Shown one piece after another: positions 1-5,984 of a DNA stretch of 5,984 bases. Made by a program: the position numbers and the translations under genes. How positions within the stretch are numbered: the first letter of the stretch is position 1; each line of letters opens with the position of its first letter. Under the pieces are notes generated by a model. It was not told where the DNA came from. It did no database searches and saw nothing but the letters and a program-made list of their open reading frames with translations. The stretch is from Peptostreptococcaceae bacterium (GTDB lineage: Bacteria > Bacillota_A > Clostridia > Peptostreptococcales > Anaerovoracaceae): assembly GCA_016650135.1 (NCBI GenBank), contig JAENWH010000134.1, forward strand, positions 1 to 5,984. The letters run 5' to 3'.

Positions 1-1181
1 CCCATTTCATGTGTCAGGGTAAAGATATCCTTGTATTTGTTGTTGTAATTCAATAAAACGTAAGGCATACTGTCGTAACTTCCAAAACTATAGGCACCTC
101 TTGTTTTCCCTTGATTCTCGTAAACATCCAACCACCTGTCCTTTATACCATCTTCAACTCTTTCCAAGTATTCAGTTCCAAGAACCGACATGCCGTTTTT
201 CATCAGCAGAAGAGCATCTTCATAGGAAAGGGTTTTAGCCGGTGCATTAAAAAGAGGGACATAGATATCATACATATGCAATTCATCCAATTTGAGAATT
301 TTTTTTCTAATCTCCATATAACGGTATATAAGCCCGAGATTTTTGTTAACTGTCTCTATTAAATTCTCATAAACCATAGGAGAAATATTGTCTCCAGAAA
401 GAGCCGCGTCAAGAGAGGAAGGATAATTTCTTATTCGTGAAATGACGACATCAGTTTTTGTATTATAATTATATGTGGTTGCTATTGTATTGATTTGCTT
501 GATATAGGCACCGTACATCATTTCAAAAGCTTTTTTACGAAGTTCTCTGTTGCTACTTTCCATAAAACCAATGAATTTTCCATGTGTCAGTTCAACTTCA
601 TCACCATCCTCATCCATTATAGTGCCAAATTTAATATCTGCATTGTTCAGCATTGTAAAAATATCATTAGTAGCCCCGGTTATTTCACTGTATTGAGAAA
701 TAATATTCTCTTCTTCGTTGGATAGTATATGCGCCTTTTCACGGAGCATATTATCAACAGCAAATTTGTAAATTTCAAGTCCTGCTTCATTTTCAATGAA
801 ATCATACAATTTCACTTCGGGAATGGTTAATAATTCGGGTGTGAAAAATGACATGGCTGTTGATGCCTTCGCAACCAGTGAACTGCATCTGTCATTCATT
901 GTCTGGTATTTATCAAGTCGGTTGTCTTCATCTCTTCTCATTCTTGAATACACATAAATTTTTTCTAATAACTGCCATATTTTATCTTTATCTTTAAAAG
1001 CTTCTAATAAAGTTTTTGAATCAGTTGCTAATCTGCCGGAATATGTTTCGTATTGTTCGTATAATTTTATAACTTCCAAAAAATCTTGTTCCCAATCCAA
1101 TTCGTCAGGATACATTGCTTCAATATTCCATTTGAAGTCGGCTGGCATTTCATCTCTAGTCATGGTTTTCTTGGCATTCAT
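1..1181 (-). CDS. pepF: Oligoendopeptidase F (M3B family), N-terminal 393 residues, cut by window edge
   Basis: Read on the minus strand this is an open frame of 393 complete codons with no stop; it continues beyond position 1. PepF enzymes are cytoplasmic zinc metallopeptidases that cleave short oligopeptides, and the family is usually about 600 residues, so roughly two thirds is present. The N-terminal oligopeptidase-F domain lies at about residues 115-185 and the M3 peptidase domain starts near residue 205. The family-typical stretch RGAYSFGSYDSMPYVLLNY (residues 361-379) is followed by FTLTHEM at 387-393. This is the beginning of the HEXXH zinc motif: H391 and E392 are visible, the next partial codon (GG-) fits Gly, and the second His lies outside the window. 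The ATG at 1181-1179 is chosen because GGGAGG (complement of 1188-1193) sits 6 nt upstream of it. The gene is divergent from murI. The assignment is confident; the truncation is only the window boundary. Confidence 0.95.
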   Translation of the reverse strand, partial: MNAKKTMTRDEMPADFKWNIEAMYPDELDWEQDFLEVIKLYEQYETYSGRLATDSKTLLEAFKDKDKIWQLLEKIYVYSRMRRDEDNRLDKYQTMNDRCSSLVAKASTAMSFFTPELLTIPEVKLYDFIENEAGLEIYKFAVDNMLREKAHILSNEEENIISQYSEITGATNDIFTMLNNADIKFGTIMDEDGDEVELTHGKFIGFMESSNRELRKKAFEMMYGAYIKQINTIATTYNYNTKTDVVISRIRNYPSSLDAALSGDNISPMVYENLIETVNKNLGLIYRYMEIRKKILKLDELHMYDIYVPLFNAPAKTLSYEDALLLMKNGMSVLGTEYLERVEDGIKDRWLDVYENQGKTRGAYSFGSYDSMPYVLLNYNNKYKDIFTLTHEM

Positions 1182-1290
1182 AAAAATCCTCCCATTTAAT
1201 TAAATAGTTATTCTTTTTTAATGATTTATATAATATAATGTGTGTAGTATTCTAATATATTATAGCACATCCTGAAAGGAAATAAATAGA
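1182..1290. promoter_or_regulatory. Divergent AT-rich intergenic region with likely promoters for pepF and murI
   Basis: This 109-bp gap separates two divergently transcribed genes, so it should hold both promoters. On the plus strand, -10-like hexamers TATAAT occur at 1229-1234 and 1234-1239, and TATTAT at 1258-1263. The 1234-1239 box has a weak -35-like TTCTTT at 1211-1216 with a 17-bp spacer. On the minus strand, TTAGAA followed after 17 bp by TATATA is a possible pepF promoter overlapping the same bases. The region is so AT-rich that -10 matches are expected by chance, so the individual boxes are guesses. The presence of promoters is inferred from gene orientation. No riboswitch or terminator-like hairpin was seen. 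Confidence 0.45.
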
Positions 1291-2121
1291 ATGAACAATA
1301 GACCAATAGGTTTTTTTGACTCTGGACTTGGAGGTTTAACGTGCATACCTCATTTGATGAAAGCATTACCTGAAGAAAAGATTGTCTATTTTGGGGACAC
1401 CGCAAGGACGCCATACGGTTCAAAGGCAGTGTCAACAATTAAAAGTTTCTCAATTGAAATAGCCGATTTTTTAGTCAAACAAGATGTCAAGATGATTGTA
1501 ATAGCTTGTAATACAGTAAGTGCAACAAGTTTAGAGGATTTAAAACGAAGATTCCCACAAATACCTATCATAGGAATCATTGAGCCCGCTGCTGTGAAAA
1601 TTGCCGCCGTAAGTGATAATTATAATAAAATTGGAATCATTGGTACAAAGGTTACAATAAAAAGCGGGATTTATGAAAAACTGATTAAAAAACTGAGCCC
1701 GGAACAAAAGATTTTTTCTGTTGCCTGTCCAGCCTTTGTTCCATTAATTGAAGAGGGTATCATTGAAAATGATATTATGAACCTGACAATAAAATATTAT
1801 TTGGATGATTTTATTAAAAATAATAATATTGATACGCTGGTGCTGGGCTGCACCCATTATCCTTTAATTAGAAAAAATATAGAAAAGATTTATTCTGATT
1901 TGAAAATAATTGATCCTTCAGAAATAGTAATTTCTACTATAGTTGAACAACTTGTGGCGAAAAATTTAGTCGCAGATGAGCCGAATTACGAAAATGTATT
2001 TTATGCCAGTGACCTTTCCGAGAATTTCATGAATATGATAGATAGAATATTTGAAAATTCTGAAGTAAAAGTTAAATTTAAGAGTTTTGATCTGGAAGAA
2101 TTTAGAATGGAGGGCAAGTAA
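1291..2121 (+). CDS. murI: Glutamate racemase
   Basis: MurI interconverts L- and D-glutamate without a cofactor in the cytoplasm, supplying D-Glu for the peptidoglycan stem peptide. The 276 residues match the usual family length of about 260-280. Visible signatures in order are GFFDSGLGGLT (residues 7-17, with D10 and S11), YFGDTARTPYG (33-43), the first catalytic cysteine C73 in ACNTVSA, and the second catalytic cysteine C187 in GCTHYPL, with H189 beside it. All key residues are present, so the enzyme should be active. Val replaces the more common Ala in ACNTASA, which is a conservative change. The ATG start is supported by AAAGGA at 1275-1280, 10 nt upstream. The gene is first in a plus-strand run; its last codons contain the ribosome binding site of the next gene, which implies co-transcription. 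Confidence 0.97.
   Translation: MNNRPIGFFDSGLGGLTCIPHLMKALPEEKIVYFGDTARTPYGSKAVSTIKSFSIEIADFLVKQDVKMIVIACNTVSATSLEDLKRRFPQIPIIGIIEPAAVKIAAVSDNYNKIGIIGTKVTIKSGIYEKLIKKLSPEQKIFSVACPAFVPLIEEGIIENDIMNLTIKYYLDDFIKNNNIDTLVLGCTHYPLIRKNIEKIYSDLKIIDPSEIVISTIVEQLVAKNLVADEPNYENVFYASDLSENFMNMIDRIFENSEVKVKFKSFDLEEFRMEGK
2109..2114 (+). promoter_or_regulatory. Shine-Dalgarno site that fixes the start of the acidic protein
   Basis: GGAGGG lies 8 nt before the ATG at 2123, inside the last codons of murI. An upstream in-frame ATG at 2087 would add 12 residues encoded wholly inside murI and has no comparable site, so 2123 is preferred. The arrangement suggests coupled expression with murI. Confidence 0.8.
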
Positions 2122-2122
2122 A

Positions 2123-2728
2123 ATGAAATTAGAAGAATTATTAGAAATCCTTGATATTGAAGAACCGGAAGAATTTAAATTTTATGAAAACTTTGCAGAT
2201 TTGATCGAGTATGAAGGCGAAATAACATATGATGCTTTATACTCCCTGATAAAAAAAGTAGACATGGTGACTTTGGGTGAATTTATTGAGACTTATTTGG
2301 ATGATGCACTTGAAGGAATCCCAGAAGAAGATGGAATTGATGCATATACTTTTATTACCTCTGTTAAAATGATGCTGTTAGGTTTAGCTGAATCAATTGC
2401 AACAGCTGAAGAAGACGAGGAAAGAGATGAACTGCCTATATTTGTGGAAGAAATCTATAAATTCAGAAACTGGTTTATTAGAGACAGCATCGTTCATATG
2501 TCAAAAGAAAACGATAAAACCATTATTTCAGTTCCTCTGCTTGAAGCTATCATATCCTACAGAATAGAAAAATTAAATAAAGAACATTATTCCTATAATT
2601 TTGAAGATTGTGTACCTTATGAAATAGATGAATATATTGTATCGTATTCCTCCGCGATGGCTGAGGTTGAAGACGAAGAGGAGGATGCGGATCCTTATAT
2701 AGAAGAAACAGAAGATAGCGAGGCATAA
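2123..2728 (+). CDS. Highly acidic 201-residue protein of unknown function
   Basis: I do not recognise a family. The protein starts MKLEELLEILDIEEPEEF, has 58 Asp/Glu against 14 Lys/Arg in 201 residues by direct count, and carries one cysteine (C163). No signal peptide or membrane segment is visible, so it is probably cytoplasmic. The middle (about residues 35-160) alternates amphipathic, likely helical stretches. Among them are FITSVKMMLLGLAESIATA (77-95) and FVEEIYKFRNWFIRDSIVHM (107-126). The last 25 or so residues (EVEDEEEDADPYIEETEDSEA) form an acidic, probably disordered tail. The ATG is 2 nt past the murI stop codon, with a strong Shine-Dalgarno inside murI, and the stop is 6 nt before the rarD-like gene, so it sits in an operon. 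The codon pattern and absence of internal stops support a real gene. Function cannot be inferred beyond a possible binding or chaperone-like role, which is speculation. Confidence 0.85.
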   Translation: MKLEELLEILDIEEPEEFKFYENFADLIEYEGEITYDALYSLIKKVDMVTLGEFIETYLDDALEGIPEEDGIDAYTFITSVKMMLLGLAESIATAEEDEERDELPIFVEEIYKFRNWFIRDSIVHMSKENDKTIISVPLLEAIISYRIEKLNKEHYSYNFEDCVPYEIDEYIVSYSSAMAEVEDEEEDADPYIEETEDSEA

Positions 2729-2734
2729 AAACGA

Positions 2735-3649
2735 ATGAGAAGCAAAGATTATAAAATCGGTATGCTTTGCGCAATTTTCAGCGCCTTAACATGGGGGTTT
2801 TTACCGATTTACTGGCAAGCGCTGCGACCTGTTGATTCTGTTGTAATTATCTTTTACCGAATTATTTTTGTCGCAATTGTAACATTCATTGCATCTTTAA
2901 AGCTCTATGGAATGGAAGGAATAAAGGCTCCTCTTAGAATTAAGGGGAACAAGTTGAAGTTTTTTTTGGCTGGTCTTTTAATTACTTTAAACTGGAGCAT
3001 CTATATTGCTGCTGTAAATGCAGATTTTGTTATTCAAACATGTATTGGATACTATATAGAGCCTATTATAATTTCTGTTTTTGGGGTCATGTTATTCAAC
3101 GAGAAACTGGGGAAATATAAAACCATCGCATTAGGTTTTGCAGTGGCAGGTGTGGTTATGATGCTGGCATACTACAGAGAAATTCCTATTATCGCGCTAA
3201 GCATCGCTGTAACCTTTGCCATGTATACTGCTATTAAAAAGAGTTACAGACTTGAGGCTATTCTATCACTTCTGTATGAAACCATGTTTTTAGTGCCAGT
3301 CGCACTTGGCATGGTTGTTTATTATGAAGTAAACGGGATGGGGGCTTTTGGAGTGGCTTCGAATTTTCAGATTTTTTTATTATCCTTGATTGGATTTTGT
3401 ACGGCAGTTCCATTAATCCTGTTTACAATGGGAGCAAATCGAATTACAATGGTAAATTTGGGAATTATAGAATATATTTCTCCGTCAATTACCCTTTTAC
3501 TAGGAATTTTCTTATTTAAAGAAGCCTTCGATTCAGTTCAGTTTTTTAGTTTTGTCGTCATTTGGATTGGTCTGGTTTTCTTTACCTATGGAGAATACAA
3601 GAAAGTAGAGTCGTGTCCAGGCTTCCAAGAAAGCCCGTCAGGCAGGTGA
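2735..3649 (+). CDS. rarD: EamA-family transporter, RarD type
   Basis: This is a polytopic inner-membrane protein of the drug/metabolite transporter superfamily; RarD-type proteins are about 290-300 residues with ten membrane segments, and the substrate is not known. Matching features are SALTWGFLPIYWQAL near the N-terminus (residues 16-30), YRIIFV (41-46), LNWSIYIAAVNADFVIQTCIGYYIEP (85-110) followed by FNEKL (121-125), and the second EamA repeat ending NLGIIEYISPSITLLLGIFLFKEAF (241-265). Hydrophobic segments run through residue 285. The start ATG has only a modest ribosome site (GCGAGG around 2718-2723), 6 nt after the upstream stop, so translation may be coupled. The C-terminus is odd: from about S293 the last 12 residues (SCPGFQESPSGR) are encoded by a GC-rich palindrome that also supplies the TGA stop, so the native end has probably been replaced. 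The label rarD is by similarity only. Confidence 0.9.
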   Translation: MRSKDYKIGMLCAIFSALTWGFLPIYWQALRPVDSVVIIFYRIIFVAIVTFIASLKLYGMEGIKAPLRIKGNKLKFFLAGLLITLNWSIYIAAVNADFVIQTCIGYYIEPIIISVFGVMLFNEKLGKYKTIALGFAVAGVVMMLAYYREIPIIALSIAVTFAMYTAIKKSYRLEAILSLLYETMFLVPVALGMVVYYEVNGMGAFGVASNFQIFLLSLIGFCTAVPLILFTMGANRITMVNLGIIEYISPSITLLLGIFLFKEAFDSVQFFSFVVIWIGLVFFTYGEYKKVESCPGFQESPSGR

Positions 3650-3661
3650 AGCCGTACACGA
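3611..3661. repeat. GC-rich nested palindrome spanning the rarD stop codon
   Basis: Three nested stems can be drawn directly. The outer stem is TCGTGT (3611-3616) with ACACGA (3656-3661). The middle stem is GGCTTC (3620-3625) with GAAGCC (3648-3653). The apical stem is GCC (3633-3635) with GGC (3641-3643) around a 5-nt loop. By count 30 of 51 bases are G/C, in a region that is otherwise strongly AT-rich. No T-run follows on the plus strand, so it is not a classical Rho-independent terminator. The size and form resemble a REP-like or IS200/IS605-end-derived palindrome, but only one copy is in this window, so identity as a dispersed repeat is unproven. It could alternatively be an RNA structure controlling expression between rarD and the next gene. 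Confidence 0.55.
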
Positions 3662-3685
3662 AGTATAAGAAAGATATAATAATAA

Positions 3686-5662
3686 ATGAAAAATGAAAAA
3701 TTGGGCATCTTAAATATAGCACTCGTATACGTTGGGACAATTATGGGAGCAGGATTTGCATCTGGCAGAGAGATTTGGCAGTTTTTTGGTGTTTTTGGAA
3801 ATAATGGATATATTGGGGTTGGCTTTGTTGGACTTCTGTTTATAGTAATTGGCATTATGACAAGCAAAATCGCCAGAAAGCTTAATACAAATAATATGGG
3901 TACAGTAATAGTCCCCAGCGGGAATAAATTACTGATATCACTGGTAGGATACTTTATGGCGTTAATGCTTTTTACCGTATTAATGACTATGTCAGCAGCT
4001 GGCGGAGCATTGTTCCATCAGCAATTCGGCGGCAGTCGAATTCTGGGTGGTTTTATTATAGTTTTTTTTGTTATACTTACAGTAATCGGAGGATTTGACC
4101 GTGTTTCTCATGTATTCGGTTTGATTATGCCTATCCTAGTTTGTGTCGTTATTGCCATATCAGTTATTATAATATTTTCTGAATTACCGGTAGAAACAGC
4201 GGTAACAACTATTAATCCAAGTCCACTTGCACCAAACTGGTATATAGCAGCTCTTTTATATATTTCGTATAATGTGCTGGCAATCATACCAATTGTATCA
4301 ACAGCGTCCATTTATGCAAAAAGTGAAAAACAGGCTACAATCGGAGTTGCACTTGGTGGCTTATTTCTTGGATTTTTAGCCTTTCTACTAATGTCAGCTA
4401 TGCTGACTGAACCATATTTTTCCCATTCTATGGATCTTCCCGTGTTGGGATTTTCCAACTATTTACCAAGGTCGATCAATGCCATTTATACATTAGTGCT
4501 TATTTTTGCAATGTATGCCTCTGCAACAAGCAACTATTACGGATTTACAACTATGTTGAAGAATGGCCCAAGGAAAAAACTGCTGATTATTATAATCGCA
4601 TGGATTGGTTTTCTGTTCGGTTTGGTAGGGTTTACCAATGTTGTTGCTTACATGTTCCCAATAGAAGGGTTTTTTGGGTTTGGAATAATACTTATGCTTA
4701 TAACAAATTACTTTAAAACATATAGAAATAATAAGGAAAATAAAATGATATCATATGGTTTTAGAGATTTTCCAGGTTACGATAGGAAAAAATATCCCGA
4801 TAAAATACTAAGGGTTACAGCCGGTTCAGGCGGTGAAGCCTTCTTAATATTGGGTACTGATAAAACGGTTTTGATGGATTGTGGAATGGCGTATTGTGCT
4901 GAAGATATGATAGGTAATATTAAAGAAATTCTGACAGCAGAGAATAGAAAATTGGATATGATTTTTTTGTCACACACACATTATGATCATATTGGAGGAT
5001 TGCCATATGTTCTGAAAACATGGCCGGAAGCTATCGTTTACGGTGCAAATTATTGTAAACGGGTTTTTGCCAGTAATGGAGCTAAGTCTAAAATGGCAGA
5101 ACTGGGTAAAGTTGCCTGGAAAAAATATAAAAATCATGGGAATGAAGAAATATTAATGGAAGGTTTGAAAATCGATCAAATACTTAATGATTTTGACAGA
5201 GTATATTTAGGAGAAGAGTATATTGTTGCTATTGAAACAAAAGGGCATACAGATTGTTCTATGACTTATGTTTTAGAACCTGATGGGATAATGTTTGCGA
5301 GTGAAAGCACCGGGGTTTTAGAATCTCCGGATTTTATGCATATACCAATATTAAAAAGTTATCAGGAGTCGATGGATGCACTTAATAAATGCAAAGGCTA
5401 TCCTGTTAAGCATTTAATTTCTCCACATTATGGATATGTACCGGATTTTTTTATTGATGATTACTGGAAGATTTTCATTGAGTCAGCAGAAGAAAAAAAG
5501 AATTATCTTTATCGGTTACATAATGAAAAAATGAACTTTGAAGAGATTTTAGAGGAATATACTAAAAAATACTGGAGCAGTGCAAGAGAAGCCGAACAAC
5601 CGAAGGAAGCTTTTCGGGAAAATGCAAAAAATACAATAAAGGCAATAATGAAAGATTTTTAG
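3686..5662 (+). CDS. YkvI-like membrane protein fused in frame to an MBL-fold metallo-hydrolase
   Basis: One 658-codon frame holds two complete modules. Residues 1-353 resemble YkvI-type membrane proteins: the N-terminal signature VGTIMGAGFASGREIWQFFG (16-35) is present, and about ten hydrophobic segments can be marked (near 7-27, 42-60, 82-105, 119-137, 145-165, 185-205, 217-241, 264-285, 298-318, 322-342). The family is related in form to APC-type transporters; its substrate is unknown. Residues 354-658 are a metallo-beta-lactamase fold: HTHYDH at 430-435 gives H430, H432, D434 and H435, H521 lies in KGHTD, and H581 in SPHYG. E540 stands where the bridging Asp is usual. The MBL part should lie in the cytoplasm if the C-terminus of the membrane module does, which is inferred. 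The start ATG at 3686 has only a weak purine tract (AGAAAG near 3668-3673). A strong internal ribosome site at 4733-4737 suggests the second module was, or still is, made separately. A one-base assembly error is a real alternative. Confidence 0.85.
   Translation: MKNEKLGILNIALVYVGTIMGAGFASGREIWQFFGVFGNNGYIGVGFVGLLFIVIGIMTSKIARKLNTNNMGTVIVPSGNKLLISLVGYFMALMLFTVLMTMSAAGGALFHQQFGGSRILGGFIIVFFVILTVIGGFDRVSHVFGLIMPILVCVVIAISVIIIFSELPVETAVTTINPSPLAPNWYIAALLYISYNVLAIIPIVSTASIYAKSEKQATIGVALGGLFLGFLAFLLMSAMLTEPYFSHSMDLPVLGFSNYLPRSINAIYTLVLIFAMYASATSNYYGFTTMLKNGPRKKLLIIIIAWIGFLFGLVGFTNVVAYMFPIEGFFGFGIILMLITNYFKTYRNNKENKMISYGFRDFPGYDRKKYPDKILRVTAGSGGEAFLILGTDKTVLMDCGMAYCAEDMIGNIKEILTAENRKLDMIFLSHTHYDHIGGLPYVLKTWPEAIVYGANYCKRVFASNGAKSKMAELGKVAWKKYKNHGNEEILMEGLKIDQILNDFDRVYLGEEYIVAIETKGHTDCSMTYVLEPDGIMFASESTGVLESPDFMHIPILKSYQESMDALNKCKGYPVKHLISPHYGYVPDFFIDDYWKIFIESAEEKKNYLYRLHNEKMNFEEILEEYTKKYWSSAREAEQPKEAFRENAKNTIKAIMKDF
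4733..4737 (+). promoter_or_regulatory. Internal Shine-Dalgarno at the fusion junction
   Basis: AAGGA lies 7 nt before the in-frame ATG at 4745 (residue M354), exactly where the MBL-fold module begins. This site is better than the one preceding the full-length start at 3686. It marks the former or still functional start of a separate MBL gene. Confidence 0.65.
4745..5662 (+). other. MBL-fold hydrolase module, possible independent 305-residue product
   Basis: This marks the part of the fused frame that would be made from the internal ATG at 4745. It is 305 residues, close to a normal stand-alone metallo-beta-lactamase-fold enzyme, and starts MISYGFRDFPGYDRKKYPDK, ahead of the first beta strands (ILRVTAGSGGEAFLILG). 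Zinc-site motifs are HTHYDH, KGHTD and SPHYG. No export signal is seen. The substrate is unknown; members of this broad superfamily hydrolyse thioesters, phosphodiesters, lactones and other bonds. The C-terminal 70 residues (from about 589) look helical and charged and may form a cap or dimer element, which is a guess. Confidence 0.6.
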
Positions 5663-5759
5663 CCCAAGTATGAATTTTACATGAAATATGATAAAATAAA
5701 AAGTCTGTGTGAAAGATGGATGACTATCTGAACAATATATATTAGTTAGGAGAAATTTA
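5663..5759 (+). other. Short intergenic gap before the MBOAT gene
   Basis: This is a 97-bp AT-rich spacer. I see no hairpin followed by a T-run, so no terminator can be claimed. TATGAT at about 5686-5691 resembles a -10 box but lacks a convincing -35 at the right distance. A strong ribosome site, AGGAG at 5748-5752, lies 7 nt before the next ATG. The gap is longer than the others in the run, so a separate promoter is plausible. Confidence 0.4.
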
Positions 5760-5984
5760 ATGCTGTTTTCATCATTAATATTCATATTATGTTTTTTGCC
5801 TGTTGTTACAATATTATATTATACGGTCTTTCGTTTCAGCAGAAAACTGCAAAACGTTTTATTGTTAATTTCAAGCTTGGGTTTTTATGCATGGGGAGAA
5901 CCTTGGTTTGTCTTCATAATGATTTCTTCTATTATTTTTAACTGGTTTTTCGGATTAATGATTTCAAAATTCAAAACCAGAAAG
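5760..5984 (+). CDS. MBOAT-family O-acyltransferase (AlgI/DltB-like), N-terminal 75 residues, cut by window edge
   Basis: The frame is open for 75 codons to the window end. The start MLFSSLIFILCFLPVVTILYY, then NVLLLISSLGFYAWGEPWFV (32-51) and an SSIIFNWFFGLMI segment (56-68), is the characteristic N-terminus of AlgI/PatA-like membrane-bound O-acyltransferases. These proteins transfer acyl groups, commonly acetyl, to exported polysaccharides or other envelope polymers, often with an adjacent SGNH/DltD-like partner that would lie outside this window. Two hydrophobic segments are visible (about 4-24 and 49-68); the catalytic His would be far downstream. The start is set by AGGAG 7 nt upstream. 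Whether the product is AlgI-like or DltB-like cannot be decided from this fragment, though the FYAWGEP signature favours the AlgI side. Confidence 0.88.
   Translation, partial: MLFSSLIFILCFLPVVTILYYTVFRFSRKLQNVLLLISSLGFYAWGEPWFVFIMISSIIFNWFFGLMISKFKTRK

Noticed and set aside
1..20. pepF truncation as a pseudogene
   Set aside because: The frame is intact up to the window edge and is cut only by the boundary, midway through HEXXH.
111..725. Plus-strand open frames of 83 and 76 codons
   Set aside because: They lie wholly antisense to the well-supported pepF frame, lack good ribosome sites, and have no recognisable protein features.
1507..1527. ACNTVSA instead of ACNTASA in MurI as a loss of function
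   Set aside because: The catalytic Cys and Thr are kept and Ala to Val is conservative; both catalytic cysteines are present.
3611..3661. Palindrome as a Rho-independent terminator
   Set aside because: The downstream bases (AGTATAAGAAAG) are not a T-run on the plus strand, and the stem has internal loops and a long interior.
3675..3680. TATAAT just before the fusion ORF as a promoter -10 box
   Set aside because: It is only 5 nt before the ATG and the sequence 17 bp upstream is not -35-like; a leaderless start would be needed.
3586..3867. Minus-strand open frame of 93 codons across the rarD/fusion boundary
   Set aside because: It is antisense to two convincing genes and its translation shows no domain. 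It stays open through the AT-rich gap by chance.
5709..5730. Small AGAT/ATCT inverted repeat in the gap before the MBOAT gene
   Set aside because: Only 4 bp of stem and no T-run; expected by chance.
5549..5785. Minus-strand open frame of 78 codons over the end of the fusion ORF and the gap
   Set aside because: It is antisense to real coding sequence at both ends, with no ribosome site and no recognisable features.

Overview
The window looks like chromosomal DNA from a low-GC Firmicute, most likely a member of the Clostridia. The base composition is strongly AT-rich, Shine-Dalgarno sites are purine-rich, and the gene types (PepF, MurI, a YkvI-like membrane protein, clostridial-type MBL hydrolase) fit that group. 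I cannot name the genus from sequence alone.

Layout. Positions 1-1181 (minus strand) hold the first 393 codons of an oligoendopeptidase F gene; the window edge cuts it inside its zinc-binding HEXXH motif. A 109-bp AT-rich divergent intergenic region (1182-1290) follows. From 1291 onward every gene is on the plus strand: glutamate racemase murI (1291-2121); a very acidic 201-residue protein of unknown function (2123-2728), which starts 2 nt after the murI stop; an EamA/RarD-type transporter (2735-3649); and a 658-codon ORF (3686-5662). A 97-bp gap is followed by the start of an MBOAT (AlgI/DltB-like) O-acyltransferase gene (5760 to the window end).

The 658-codon ORF is the most notable object. 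It joins a complete YkvI-like, roughly ten-segment membrane protein (residues 1-353) to a complete metallo-beta-lactamase-fold hydrolase (residues 354-658). A good internal Shine-Dalgarno and ATG sit exactly at the junction. Adding one A in the A-run just before the junction would end the membrane protein at two tandem TAA codons beside that Shine-Dalgarno. The fusion is therefore either a recent one-base fusion of two operon genes or a sequencing/assembly error. The second notable object is a 51-nt GC-rich, nested palindrome (3611-3661) that covers the last codons and stop of the rarD-like gene; it looks like an inserted repeat.

Functionally, murI supplies D-glutamate for peptidoglycan and the MBOAT gene is probably for cell-envelope polymer acylation. 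The two transporters and the MBL hydrolase have unknown substrates. Tight spacing suggests that murI, the acidic protein and rarD are co-transcribed, possibly with the fusion ORF. No RNA genes, CRISPR arrays, insertion sequences or convincing Rho-independent terminators were seen.
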